Positions 27,576 to 36,095 of a DNA stretch of 64,000 nt are shown here, piece after piece; the first letter of the stretch is position 1; each line of letters starts with the position of its first letter. The DNA is from Mariniblastus sp964414815 (GTDB lineage Bacteria; Planctomycetota; Planctomycetia; Pirellulales; Pirellulaceae): assembly GCA_964414815.1 (NCBI GenBank), contig CAYPXY010000021.1, forward strand, positions 4,843-68,842. Reading direction: 5' to 3'. The notes under the pieces are model-generated. The model was given only the letters and a program-made list of their open reading frames with translations, did no database searches and was not told the DNA's origin. The position numbers and the translations under genes are program-made.

Positions 27576-29675
27576 CTACTTTTCTGTTTTCCTGGGTCGT
27601 TCTGAAATCAGACCCTCGATTTCAATCCGGACAGGGGGGCTGCCGACTGCATTTCCTGTTTCTTCGTCGATGGAAATGGCGTCGACATATACCGGGCCGC
27701 GCCCCAGTATATGGGCGGGAACTTCAAACTCAACCTCACGGCCGATTTTTTTTGCAATCGAGCGGTGATTATGTCGCAGTTCAATCGAGTCACCATGGTT
27801 CGAGGTCGCTTGAAATGTAACCGTATCACTTTCCAGAAACTTTTCGCGTTTGGGCTTCAAATGAGTCGATAAGCCATGATTATTGACGCGAATAGGCACG
27901 ATCACTCGCTCCGTGGCCTGAATGGTATCACCGGCAATTGCGACAAAACGCAGCTCGTGATAGCCGTCGGAAACACCGGTGCTTTCTGAAACCGCTGTGG
28001 TATCGAATCCGGTCCGGCTTCGCGGAGGGCCCCGATAAACCGGTACTCCATCGAGGTAAATTTCCAAAAGGCCGATGGGCACTTTCGTATCCCAATGAAA
28101 ACTGAAATGGGCAGTTCCCGTTACTTCAGAGCCACCTTCGACGCCGGATACCGTGAACGCTGGCGGTTTTGCCCAGGGCTGACACAGCGGATCGCCGACG
28201 ATCAACAACTGGTAGGGGCCAGAAACGGCCTGGTAGTAAGCTTCGGCCAACGAACATCCGGATGCGTAATGAGCGTGGATCAGGGCGTGGGGAAACTTGG
28301 TCTGGATCGTGTAAGGCTCCGTAACGGTCCCGCTTGAGCCAGCGGCTTTGTGCCGGAGAAACTCGCTCAGCTTGGTTTGCGAATCAGACGACATGATCCC
28401 GCCGTAGCTGGTCAAGTTCTCGCAGATGGCACCGGCAATGATTTTGCTGCCAGTGGTCGTCCAGTTGAAACTTGAGGTGCCACTGGACAAGCCGAGAACA
28501 TCTGGGGCGTCGACCGGCATCTTCGTTTGAATGATTTCAGCTCGGTGGCCCAGGGCTTTGAGTGCGTTGATTGCGGACGAAAATTGCGAGGTGCGAGTCT
28601 TGGTGCGGACGTCGGCCGTGTTCGTGAAATAGAACGTGCCTTGGGGATGCGTCGAGTCGGCGCGAATCGAGGCCTTCAGTTGCTCCAGCGCCTCCTGTTC
28701 GCTGTTCCCGTTGTTGCGAGTCGTCGCCAATACCGTTGACAAAAAATAGTGATTGCCCTGGCCAGGTTCATGGTTGAGCATTCCGTTGACGCCCCAAGGA
28801 AAAATCTGTTTGAACCCGGTTGTCGGAAGGAATTCAAATGGTTTGTCGGGGATTTGTTCGACAACCTTCCGGAAAATTTCGTCGTTGGCCACGAGGGTGA
28901 ACAAGGGATCGTTGGCCGCTTCACTGCGATAGCACCAACCCATTCGAACGGCCTGGGCCAAATAGGTAGCGGCTTCTTGGGGCTGGTTGAGCTGAGCGTG
29001 CATTCGGGCCAGTGCGTAAGAGACCGCAACTTGATTCGGATTCCTTTCAAGGATCTCTTTGAGGGTGGCGATGGAGTTTTTGAGATTCTCCGGTTCCTTG
29101 TCAGCCAGCGCCACGAGGGCGTCTGCAAATTCCTGCTGTTGCGGTCCTACGAACGGATGCTCCAGCATATTTTTGGCGGGGCCACGATAATAGGTGTTGG
29201 CGGTTGGAGCCATGAAAGCACTATTCTTGGCCAGTGCGATCGGGGCGAAATAGGTCAGAGAGTTGATCGAAGCACTTGGCCGAAAGAACTTGTCCTGACC
29301 TTGAGCTTTGAGGGAGTCGAGCAGCGGTTTACTGATGGAAGTTACGTTGATAATCGTTGGGAAATCAGCGGAGTAGATAATGTAGTCGATCGCGCCGAGC
29401 AGTTTTCGGTCTGTAATGGCTTTGATGACAGGTTGCAGAATCAAGTCGTGAAATTGATCAAAGGTGATGGTTTCCTGATCGGGAATGCCGTTCAAGTAAA
29501 TGACATGGTTGGCCGGGATGCGGCGCCCGGCAACGTAGTAATTTGCAATCAGCTTGGAGGAGCGGGAATCTGCATTGACCACAAGCACCACGTTTTCCGG
29601 TCCACCGCCAGCAAACGTGTAGCACGGAACGAGGCAGAGAATCGAGAAGGAAACGGATGCGATAAGCCGGAACAT
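27576..29675 (-). CDS. TIGR03790-family secreted protein with TPR segment
   Basis: 699 residues from the ATG at 29675, chosen because a clean signal peptide (MFRLIASVSFSILCLVPCYTFA) follows; the frame is open 50 codons further upstream without one. The N-terminal region (VVLVVNADSRSSKLIANYY...IPANHV) matches TIGR03790. Residues ~190-270 look like TPR helices (ALARMHAQLNQPQEAATYLAQAV). The middle and C-terminal parts include Ig-like beta regions (GLLEIYLDGVPVYRG). Family found mainly in planctomycetes and acidobacteria; function unknown. Confidence 0.8.
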   Translation of the reverse strand: MFRLIASVSFSILCLVPCYTFAGGGPENVVLVVNADSRSSKLIANYYVAGRRIPANHVIYLNGIPDQETITFDQFHDLILQPVIKAITDRKLLGAIDYIIYSADFPTIINVTSISKPLLDSLKAQGQDKFFRPSASINSLTYFAPIALAKNSAFMAPTANTYYRGPAKNMLEHPFVGPQQQEFADALVALADKEPENLKNSIATLKEILERNPNQVAVSYALARMHAQLNQPQEAATYLAQAVRMGWCYRSEAANDPLFTLVANDEIFRKVVEQIPDKPFEFLPTTGFKQIFPWGVNGMLNHEPGQGNHYFLSTVLATTRNNGNSEQEALEQLKASIRADSTHPQGTFYFTNTADVRTKTRTSQFSSAINALKALGHRAEIIQTKMPVDAPDVLGLSSGTSSFNWTTTGSKIIAGAICENLTSYGGIMSSDSQTKLSEFLRHKAAGSSGTVTEPYTIQTKFPHALIHAHYASGCSLAEAYYQAVSGPYQLLIVGDPLCQPWAKPPAFTVSGVEGGSEVTGTAHFSFHWDTKVPIGLLEIYLDGVPVYRGPPRSRTGFDTTAVSESTGVSDGYHELRFVAIAGDTIQATERVIVPIRVNNHGLSTHLKPKREKFLESDTVTFQATSNHGDSIELRHNHRSIAKKIGREVEFEVPAHILGRGPVYVDAISIDEETGNAVGSPPVRIEIEGLISERPRKTEK

Positions 29676-29825
29676 GTTTTTTGGGGCGGATGTAGGCGAC
29701 CGGCAGATAAAAACGTACCCTAGTGTAGGCGAGTCGCTCCGCGACTCGCAACTCAGTGCCTGGAAAACACAATACTGCTTGGGTAAACTTTTACCTGCCG
29801 GTCGCCTTAGGTTAAATCTGAACAA

Positions 29826-29930
29826 ATGCCGCCGGATTCAATCCGGGGGATCGTTACCTTCTCCCTGGAGAAAGCAAAAACGAAAGTTAATATAATGCCG
29901 CCGGATTTTATCCGGGGGATACTTACCTTC
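29826..29930. repeat. Pair of direct repeats containing CCGGAT/ATCCGG hairpins
   Basis: ATGCCGCCGGATT...ATCCGGGGGAT followed by TTACCTTCT occurs at 29826-29860 and again at 29895-29930. Each copy contains a CCGGAT-loop-ATCCGG hairpin. Confidence 0.75.
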
Positions 29931-30043
29931 TTCTCCCTATTCCACAATCTTCCAGTATTCGGCCAAGTGGTTGAGAAGTGGTTAGGGGGGGAGGTGTGCC
30001 CTTGTATGGTGGATTTCTCAGCTATCACGGTTGATAATATTTG

Positions 30044-30109
30044 AATCATAACCCGAAGCATCAGCGAGGGACCGCGTTTCTTCCCTCGCTTACGCTTCGG
30101 GTTATGATT
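30044..30109. repeat. 28-bp-arm inverted repeat
   Basis: Left arm 30044-30071 (AATCATAACCCGAAGC...) and right arm 30082-30109 (...GCTTCGGGTTATGATT) are reverse complements at 26 of 28 positions around a 10-nt loop. This has the form of an interspersed planctomycete palindrome (REP- or MITE-like); no coding content. Confidence 0.85.
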
Positions 30110-30359
30110 TCCACCAGGCCAGTGTACCCTCAATTCTCGCAGGGATTTTGGCGAAAAAAAACTCCTTTTGGGCAAATAAACAGCACTTGTAGGAGCGACC
30201 GGGATTTCCTAAACTACCTAACCGATCCAAAGGCCATTTAAAAAACTGAAACGCCCGAACAAATCGGATCAAATCAGGTCTAGTATCGGACCGATAGAAG
30301 ATAGACGTTCGCAAGTACGGATGACCAACGAGTGTGGTTTCCGGGAATGCGAGTGCGAA

Positions 30360-30381
30360 ATTGTGTGATATTTCACACAAT
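30360..30381. repeat. Palindrome just upstream of tRNA-Asn
   Basis: ATTGTGTGA (30360-30368) and TCACACAAT (30373-30381) are perfect 9-bp inverted arms with a TATT loop, ending 7 bp before the tRNA. It could be an operator or a hairpin in a longer tRNA precursor. Confidence 0.6.
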
Positions 30382-30388
30382 CTATTAT

Positions 30389-30461
30389 TCCCCTGTAGCT
30401 CAGTCGGTAGAGCAGCGGACTGTTAATCCGCGTGTCCCAGGTTCGAGCCCTGGCGGGGGAG
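30389..30461 (+). tRNA. tRNA-Asn (anticodon GTT)
   Basis: A 73-nt cloverleaf. The acceptor TCCCCTG pairs with CGGGGGA (one G-U), the D arm has GCTCAGTCGGTAGAGC, the anticodon stem is GCGGA/TCCGC with loop CTGTTAA (anticodon GTT), and the T arm has GGTTCGAGCC. The discriminator is G and CCA is not encoded. It marks the left edge of the accessory region: recombinase and transposase debris starts 14 bp downstream. Confidence 0.95.
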
Positions 30462-30474
30462 CTTAACGTCCTGG

Positions 30475-30957
30475 TTACGCAACTTTTCGGATTTGCGTTT
30501 TTCCAGGGAGATTTTTAGAGGCATGGGGCTTCGTCCCCATGCCTCTATTTTTATTTGGCCTTCCCTTTTCACCTTTTTTGAATGACAGAACAATCTGCTT
30601 GATGAGGAGCCTCAAAGCGTATTGGCGTTCGTCAAAATCAAGCTCTGACGAAAGACCCACGAAGTCTTCGTAAGCCGTTTGCACTTCTTCGGTCGAAATG
30701 TCCAAGTCTCGCCGATCTCGGATTTGAAGCGTTAAATCAGTTATCTTTGATTTCAGCTTCTGCTGTTCACAATCAAGTTCTTTCAACCGATTCTTGATGG
30801 CGGTAATTCCGCTGAGCGACGGATCTGAAATTCGATCGACTAATGTCATCGAATCCTTTTCGAGTTTTGAAAACCACCCTTCAATACCAGACACCAGACC
30901 GAGATTCCTCGTGCCCTCATTCATCGCCAATTCAATATTCAGTTGGGATGTTGTCAG
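30475..30957 (-). pseudogene. Serine recombinase C-terminal fragment
   Basis: The readable frame extends from 31101 to 30475, but only about 30957-30560 looks genuine. It is a coiled-coil region (KNRLKELDCEQQKLKSKI) followed by LDFDERQYALRLLIKQIVLSF, the usual tail of large serine recombinases/resolvases. The catalytic and zinc-ribbon regions are absent. The 5' part of the frame is antisense to an IS66 remnant, and the 3' end reads through a 12-bp hairpin. Interpreted as the stump of the integrase of an element that inserted beside tRNA-Asn. Confidence 0.5.
30517..30546. terminator. Strong hairpin with T tracts on both sides
   Basis: AGAGGCATGGGG (30517-30528) and CCCCATGCCTCT (30535-30546) are perfect 12-bp arms with a CTTCGT loop. 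ATTTTTATT follows on the plus strand and the preceding ATTTTT gives an A/T tail on the minus strand, so it can terminate in both directions, including readthrough from tRNA-Asn. Confidence 0.65.
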
Positions 30958-31143
30958 GCGATTCGACCTGCGGTTGTCAATCGTAAGGTTTGGGGAGGCA
31001 ACCGCACCCTGACGGGTGCCAATGCGCAATCGATCATCATGAGCGTCTTCCGCACTTGTCAAAATCGCGTTGCCGAGCCGCTCGACTACATCCGACGACA
31101 ACTTACCTCCATCTCTCCTATTCCGCTTCCACGAACGGTCTGA
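30958..31143 (+). pseudogene. IS66-family transposase C-terminal remnant
   Basis: A plus-strand frame reads RPAVVNRKVWGGNRT, then TGANAQSIIMSVFRTCQ and PLDYIRRQL before a stop at 31143. This matches the conserved C-terminus of IS66-type TnpC proteins (HRKVxGGNRT...GAxAQ.ilmSv..Tc...dYl...L). Only ~60 residues survive, and there is no upstream catalytic part. It directly abuts the serine recombinase stump on the opposite strand. Confidence 0.6.
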
Positions 31144-31317
31144 TCGCGGTAAACAAGTACGTGTGGCGTTCCCTGGTACTGCTGGAATAGTTAAGATTAA
31201 GAGCAGCGAGATTTCCCTACAATGATTTAATTCCAGTCCAAAGGATACGATAGAGGATAGAGCTCAAGACGTTAACGCAATTGCCTATCCCGAAACAGAA
31301 GGATTCCGTTCAAGCAA

Positions 31318-32229
31318 ATGTTGGCCCATCTAATAAATCGAGCATTCATCAAGGAGAAGAATACCTTCTTTGTTGATTCGCACGTTTGGCCGCTACAAGC
31401 GCGTTTAGATCCGGAAGGTTGGCTTCGCAATTTCACTCCGGATGAAGAAGAGTTAGCAGTACACTTGCTAAATGGGTTCTGCTATTACTCTAGCGGTTTG
31501 GTAGATCAGCTATTTGTAACAGCATTTCTTCGCTTGAGCGTACATGTTGTGCCGCCTGGTATTCCGCCAGGCGACGCCAAAACTCTTTGGGCTAAGTTCT
31601 TCGATGAGCTCGTGGTAACTTACCCGACCGGTGAGGCACCTTCTGAAGCCGATAGCGGTCATTTGTTTGCTCGTCGCGCAAGGGACTTACTCGGCATACC
31701 TGAAGAGCGGATATTGTCGCCCGAGAACGCGTTAGAAAGAGCGTTAAGCGCAGAGGTGTCAGCAATCATCTTTGTGGACGATTTTGTCGGCAGCGGCTCG
31801 CAAATTCTTACAACCATTGAACGAGAATATGGAATTGCCAAACGTTCGTACGCAAATCTAGCTCGTTCACTCCCACCTTGTTACTACATTCCACTATTTT
31901 GTACTTCGTTTGCTCAGACACAAACTTTAACTTCATTGCCAGACAAAATCATGTGCGTCCCACTCCATGTCCTTGGAAACGAATATAGTGCGCTTAATAA
32001 TCGGTCGGTTTTCTGGCCTCCCGCACTGTCTTCTGGTGGGCCAGCCTTTATAAAATCAGTGAGCCAACGTCTAGGATTGGACGACACAAACGGTAAGTCA
32101 ACCTCTGATTGGCAAGGTTTCGGGTGCCTTGGGCTCGGTATCGCTTTCGAGCACCAAATTCCAGACGCTTGCCTCCCGATCTTCTACACGACGAATGCGG
32201 GCTGGCGACCGCTTTGGAGACGAGGCTGA
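31318..32229 (+). CDS. Phosphoribosyltransferase-like protein (PRTase-CE type)
   Basis: A 303-residue protein. It carries a type I PRTase PRPP-loop signature, IIFVDDFVGSGSQ (acidic pair at 154-155, GSGS 158-161), after a HLFARRARDLLGI helix. The rest does not match housekeeping PRTases. The best match by recall is the PRTase-CE family, described from biological-conflict loci; this could not be checked. First gene of a four-gene operon: its TGA overlaps the next ATG (TGATG at 32227-32231). The gene body is visibly more AT-rich than the flanking chromosome, suggesting horizontal transfer. Probably the effector or nucleotide-sensing component, by inference. Confidence 0.7.
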   Translation: MLAHLINRAFIKEKNTFFVDSHVWPLQARLDPEGWLRNFTPDEEELAVHLLNGFCYYSSGLVDQLFVTAFLRLSVHVVPPGIPPGDAKTLWAKFFDELVVTYPTGEAPSEADSGHLFARRARDLLGIPEERILSPENALERALSAEVSAIIFVDDFVGSGSQILTTIEREYGIAKRSYANLARSLPPCYYIPLFCTSFAQTQTLTSLPDKIMCVPLHVLGNEYSALNNRSVFWPPALSSGGPAFIKSVSQRLGLDDTNGKSTSDWQGFGCLGLGIAFEHQIPDACLPIFYTTNAGWRPLWRRG

Positions 32230-34103
32230 TGGGAAACACTTCAGACATTCGACGCGAATTGAATGCTGTCTTCGCATACAGAGCTGAATGGCTAAAAGAG
32301 GACATCTTTTCGTTTTTTTTGGAACCCCGCTATTTCCCTGAACTTGCCACGCATTATCCATGCGTACTCATTGGCGGACGTGGCACTGGCAAAACTACGG
32401 TCTTGCGTGGACTTTCTTACCAAGGGCAATTTGCTTTGACGGGAGAAAACGCAGCCAAAGTTCCTTCTTGGGGCAACTATGGGATTTATCACCGTATTGA
32501 CACGAATCGCGTTAAAGCCTTCGCTGGCGACGAAGCAACGAGTCCTCCGTGGCAAAAGTTGTTCGCCCACTATTTGAACTTATTACTAGCTGAGCTGCTT
32601 CTCGAATTCGTGAACTGGTATGAGCAGACTACTTCGAAGGCGATTGCTATTGATGAAAGAGAATGCTCGCGCATCGCTGTAAGTCTAGGGCTTCCCGAAT
32701 GCCAAAGTCTTTCGTCACTTAGAGACTCTGTGGCCGATGCAATGGTTCGGTTCGAAATTTATGTGAACAATATCGCCGACGGAGGTGTTTTTATCCTTTC
32801 ATCGCAGGGCGCACCGGTTGATTTGTTGGTTCGCGCACTAACTTCAACTGAAACTTTTCGTGGTAAGACCTTCTCGTTTCTGATTGATGAGTACGAAAAC
32901 CTGGATTTCAGTCAACAACAAGTTGTCAACACTCTAATTAAACATGGCAGCGATCGCTATGTTTTCAAGATTGGCATCCGAGAACTGTGCTGGAAATGCA
33001 AGACCACCTTAAATCCTGAGGAACCGCTGGTCAGCCCCGCAGATTATCGCCTAATCGACATAACAGCGGAATTGCCACAGAAAGAGTTTAGTGACTTCGC
33101 GAAACGAGTCTGTAATTCGCGACTCCAAAGACTGTCTGAATACTTTGAGGGTGCCCCGCCTGATGTTGTCAAATTGCTCCCAGGCCTAACTTTGAAGGAA
33201 GAAGCAAAAGAACTTGATGTAGCCAGAATTGCCGGCCCAGTCCGAGAAAGTCTTCGAGAGCGTTTAAACGATAGGGAACGAGAAACGCTTGACACATTTG
33301 ATGACTTCGAAGTGTTTCTAATCCAATATTGGGCTGAAGGTAAATCGGAACAATTCCAAGACGTCTTCAGAGAAGCGATTGCAAACCCTACTTCATGGGA
33401 GACAAAGTGTGGCAATCATGCTTTTGCAGCACTATTCACAATTCGCGCTAGGCGTCGCGGTATCCGAAAATATTTCTGCGGCTGGGAAACATTTACATAC
33501 CTTGCTGCCTCAAATATTCGATATTTGCTTGAATTGGTTGACAGAAGCCTGATCTCTCACCTTGCCGACGGAGGTTCACTTAGCAGCCCAGTATCACCCA
33601 AACTGCAAACTGAATCAGCCCAACATGTCGGACGAAAAAATCTCTCGGAACTGGAAGGGCTGAGTGTTTACGGTGGCAAGCTAACTAGACTACTTCTGGG
33701 TATGGGGCGCGTGTTTGGTGTAATGGCAGCGAATGCAGGCGGTCATGCGCCGGAAGTGAACCAATTTGCCTTCTCTGATGCTCAATTACCTGAAGATGTA
33801 ACTGAACTCATGAGGGCGGCCGTTATGCATCTTGCATGCGTGCGATTCAGCGGCACAAAGCCCACTGGAGACGATGATATACGTGACTTCGACTATATGC
33901 TGCATCCGGTATTCGCGCCATTCTTCGTGTTCAGCCATCGTCGCAAAAGAAAGATGACCATAACTGGGCGAGAGTTGTTACTATTGATAACTGACCCTCG
34001 ATCAGGAGTGGAAGGCCTTCTCTCCCGCTCGAATAGAAAATTTGACGACCTACTACCAGAACAGTTGATGCTCTTCGAGAAATACTATAATGGCGTATCG
34101 TGA
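32229..34103 (+). CDS. ORC/CDC6-like AAA ATPase
   Basis: 624 residues from the ATG at 32229, chosen because it overlaps the PRTase stop by one base; the frame is open 40 codons further upstream inside the PRTase gene. Walker A is GGRGTGKTT (49-57), Walker B FLIDEYENLD (217-226), and a sensor-1-like FKIGIREL follows. This is the layout of ORC1/CDC6-type AAA ATPases found in bacterial conflict systems. A long C-terminal region (350-624) has no recognised domain. Second gene of the operon, overlapping the third by 14 bp. Likely the regulatory or sensing ATPase of the system. Confidence 0.75.
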   Translation: MGNTSDIRRELNAVFAYRAEWLKEDIFSFFLEPRYFPELATHYPCVLIGGRGTGKTTVLRGLSYQGQFALTGENAAKVPSWGNYGIYHRIDTNRVKAFAGDEATSPPWQKLFAHYLNLLLAELLLEFVNWYEQTTSKAIAIDERECSRIAVSLGLPECQSLSSLRDSVADAMVRFEIYVNNIADGGVFILSSQGAPVDLLVRALTSTETFRGKTFSFLIDEYENLDFSQQQVVNTLIKHGSDRYVFKIGIRELCWKCKTTLNPEEPLVSPADYRLIDITAELPQKEFSDFAKRVCNSRLQRLSEYFEGAPPDVVKLLPGLTLKEEAKELDVARIAGPVRESLRERLNDRERETLDTFDDFEVFLIQYWAEGKSEQFQDVFREAIANPTSWETKCGNHAFAALFTIRARRRGIRKYFCGWETFTYLAASNIRYLLELVDRSLISHLADGGSLSSPVSPKLQTESAQHVGRKNLSELEGLSVYGGKLTRLLLGMGRVFGVMAANAGGHAPEVNQFAFSDAQLPEDVTELMRAAVMHLACVRFSGTKPTGDDDIRDFDYMLHPVFAPFFVFSHRRKRKMTITGRELLLLITDPRSGVEGLLSRSNRKFDDLLPEQLMLFEKYYNGVS

Positions 34104-35028
34104 TCAGTTTCCGTTTACCGTCCGGTATGACGACCATCGAGATTTTAGTCCGAAAGATGGTGCTGTTTACGTTGCGAGAGATCGTGGTATAGAAGACCGC
34201 GCGGCACACGCTGTGCGCCTGCAAAGAGCTTCCAATATCACATACGCGCGCGTCATTACGGAAGAAAGGACTTCGGTGACGTTCCGGATAGGTGCCTCAG
34301 GCGTACAAGCCTATCCACTTCGAAGCACAGCTCAGCTTGACAAATTTTGGGTGCAGTTCGCCGGACGCGATGCCTATATTGACATTACAGGGCTTCGACA
34401 TCACGTGTGGATGCCTCTGCTTAGGGCCGCATTGGAAGCGAATGTCCGTACGCACGTCGTCTACGTTGAACCAAATGAATATCAAGCGTGCGTAAATCCA
34501 ACTGAAGGGCAAATATATGATCTTAGTGAGAAAATTGAAGGAGTGGCGCCGATTCCAGGACTTGCATCGTTCTCTCGGGCTACTGACAACATGATTTTTA
34601 TACCCTTGTTAGGATTCGAAGGAACGCGAGTCGCACACCTGCTTGAGCAGATTCAGCCCGCAGTTGATCGAGTATTTCCGGTGATTGGCGTGCCAGGATA
34701 TAGAGCTGAGTACCCGTTTTCAACATATTTAGGGAACCGGGTTCCTCTCCAGCAGTCTGATTCTTGGCGACAAGTTCGTTTTGCAGACGCGAGTTGCCCG
34801 TTTAACTTGTTTTGGGCTCTAGAAAGACTCGCGAACGAGGAGCCCGGCTGCCATATGAAGATCGCTCCGATTGGAACAAAGCCGCATGCAGTAGGCGCGC
34901 TGCTTTTTGTAATTGGAAATACTCGTCAACGCGAGCTAATTTACGACCACCCTATTCGAAAGGCGAAACGGACTTCAGGGGCATCGCGGTTACTTATCTA
35001 CGATATCGACGGGTTCATGTCAAAATGA
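34090..35028 (+). CDS. Unknown protein, third gene of candidate defence operon
   Basis: A 312-residue protein not recognised. It opens overlapping the ATPase end by 14 bp and ends overlapping the methyltransferase ATG (ATGA at 35025-35028), so it is firmly part of the operon. Distinctive segments: RITGLRHH-like DITGLRHHVWMPLL in the middle, and near the C-terminus HMKIAPIGTKPHAVGALLF, followed by RLLIYDID. The PIGTKPHA motif with its Lys and His looks like a functional site. No signal peptide or membrane segment. Possibly an additional enzymatic effector or target-recognition partner. Confidence 0.75.
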   Translation: MAYRDQFPFTVRYDDHRDFSPKDGAVYVARDRGIEDRAAHAVRLQRASNITYARVITEERTSVTFRIGASGVQAYPLRSTAQLDKFWVQFAGRDAYIDITGLRHHVWMPLLRAALEANVRTHVVYVEPNEYQACVNPTEGQIYDLSEKIEGVAPIPGLASFSRATDNMIFIPLLGFEGTRVAHLLEQIQPAVDRVFPVIGVPGYRAEYPFSTYLGNRVPLQQSDSWRQVRFADASCPFNLFWALERLANEEPGCHMKIAPIGTKPHAVGALLFVIGNTRQRELIYDHPIRKAKRTSGASRLLIYDIDGFMSK

Positions 35029-36095
35029 GTAAAGATGCGTACTACACTCCACAATGGTTGGCTGAGGCATTGATTGCGGCATCAAGTAAGAGGCGTGCGA
35101 ACGTAGTTGCTGATTTCGCAGCCGGCGATGGTGCTCTATTACGTGTTGCCCAAAATCGCTGGAAAGACGCAACGATTCTCGCATCCGACTTGTGTGAAAC
35201 TTCTGTTAGAAAGTTGCGGCGAAAGCACAAGGATTGGCATTGCGTTAAATGCGACTTTCTCAACAAGCAATCTCGTGATCGTTCTAATTCACTTCGTGAG
35301 CTTCTCGGTGGGATTGATCAGATCGTGCTCAATCCGCCATTTTCTTGCCGTGGCGGTGCTGTCTTCACGGTAGACTCGCCGCATGGCCAAGTAAAGTGTG
35401 GGCGTGCTTTGGCATTCGTAATAGCGTCGCTGGAGTTCCTTCGACCGCGAGGGGAACTCGTGGCGTTGTTGCCATCAAACGTACTCAGTAGCCAGAAGGA
35501 TAGCAATGCAATTGAGTATCTAAAAGAGAATTTTAATCTAAAGTGCAATACTGCCTATTCGCTTTCTAATCGTGATTTTCAGGGGTGCAGCGTCAGATAT
35601 CTGCTTATGACGTTATTCTCTCGTGAAAAAGCAGTGGTGAAGTTTCGTATAAAATTGAAACGTAAACCAATTGGCTTGCAAAAGACACTCCGAATTCGCA
35701 TCGTGCGTGGAACGAGCCAAATGCACGACCTGCCCGAAGTTGGGCGCACTCTAGTACATACGACGGATATGCGCGATCATAGAGTCGAACTGAATGGGCA
35801 TTGTGGACACCCAGGACGCCCGTCAATAATTGGACCAGCGGTATTATTACCGCGAGTCGGGGCGCCTCGGATCGACAAGGCTTGTTTATACTTGCGAAAG
35901 AAGAGAGTCGTATTGTCCGACTGCGTTATTGGCCTTCAATGCAATTCTGCCGACGACGCTCGAGGGTTGCTCTTCGCATTGAACGACAATCGCGATATGT
36001 ATGAAAGCATGTTTTCAGGAACTTGCGCTCCGTATCTCACTGTTAAACGACTGACTGATTTAGTTCAAAAGCTAGGTTGCGTGATCGAGGAGTGA
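35025..36095 (+). CDS. N6-adenine DNA methyltransferase-like protein
   Basis: 356 residues from the ATG at 35025, which overlaps the preceding stop (ATGA). It opens with YYTPQWLAEAL, then motif I FAAGDG (31-36), an acidic motif II (ASDLCET), and motif IV NPPF (103-106), the N6-adenine (gamma-class) signature. No separate target-recognition domain is evident and no nuclease domain is fused. Last gene of the four-gene operon. A methylase here may mark self DNA, or modify something else for the PRTase/ATPase pair. The gene ends 17 bp before repeat-like noncoding DNA. Confidence 0.8.
   Translation: MSKDAYYTPQWLAEALIAASSKRRANVVADFAAGDGALLRVAQNRWKDATILASDLCETSVRKLRRKHKDWHCVKCDFLNKQSRDRSNSLRELLGGIDQIVLNPPFSCRGGAVFTVDSPHGQVKCGRALAFVIASLEFLRPRGELVALLPSNVLSSQKDSNAIEYLKENFNLKCNTAYSLSNRDFQGCSVRYLLMTLFSREKAVVKFRIKLKRKPIGLQKTLRIRIVRGTSQMHDLPEVGRTLVHTTDMRDHRVELNGHCGHPGRPSIIGPAVLLPRVGAPRIDKACLYLRKKRVVLSDCVIGLQCNSADDARGLLFALNDNRDMYESMFSGTCAPYLTVKRLTDLVQKLGCVIEE

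Larger units (their letters stand above)
29676..30388. other. Gene-free region rich in interspersed repeats
   Basis: 713 bp with no credible gene between the TIGR03790 gene and tRNA-Asn. It holds several palindromes listed separately, plus a CGAGTCGCTCCGCGACTCG hairpin (~29728-29746) and an inverted pair of a GGCGACCGGCAG-type segment (29695-29706 and ~29794-29807). The latter is echoed at 36113-36125, on the far side of the four-gene operon. Confidence 0.6.

Noticed and set aside
30961..31101. N-terminal part of the 208-codon minus-strand frame as part of a recombinase
   Set aside because: It is antisense to the IS66 transposase remnant, which has recognisable conserved residues on the plus strand.
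31102..31317. Possible retron or structured RNA upstream of the PRTase gene
   Set aside because: No reverse transcriptase is present and no convincing inverted repeat pair was found in the interval.
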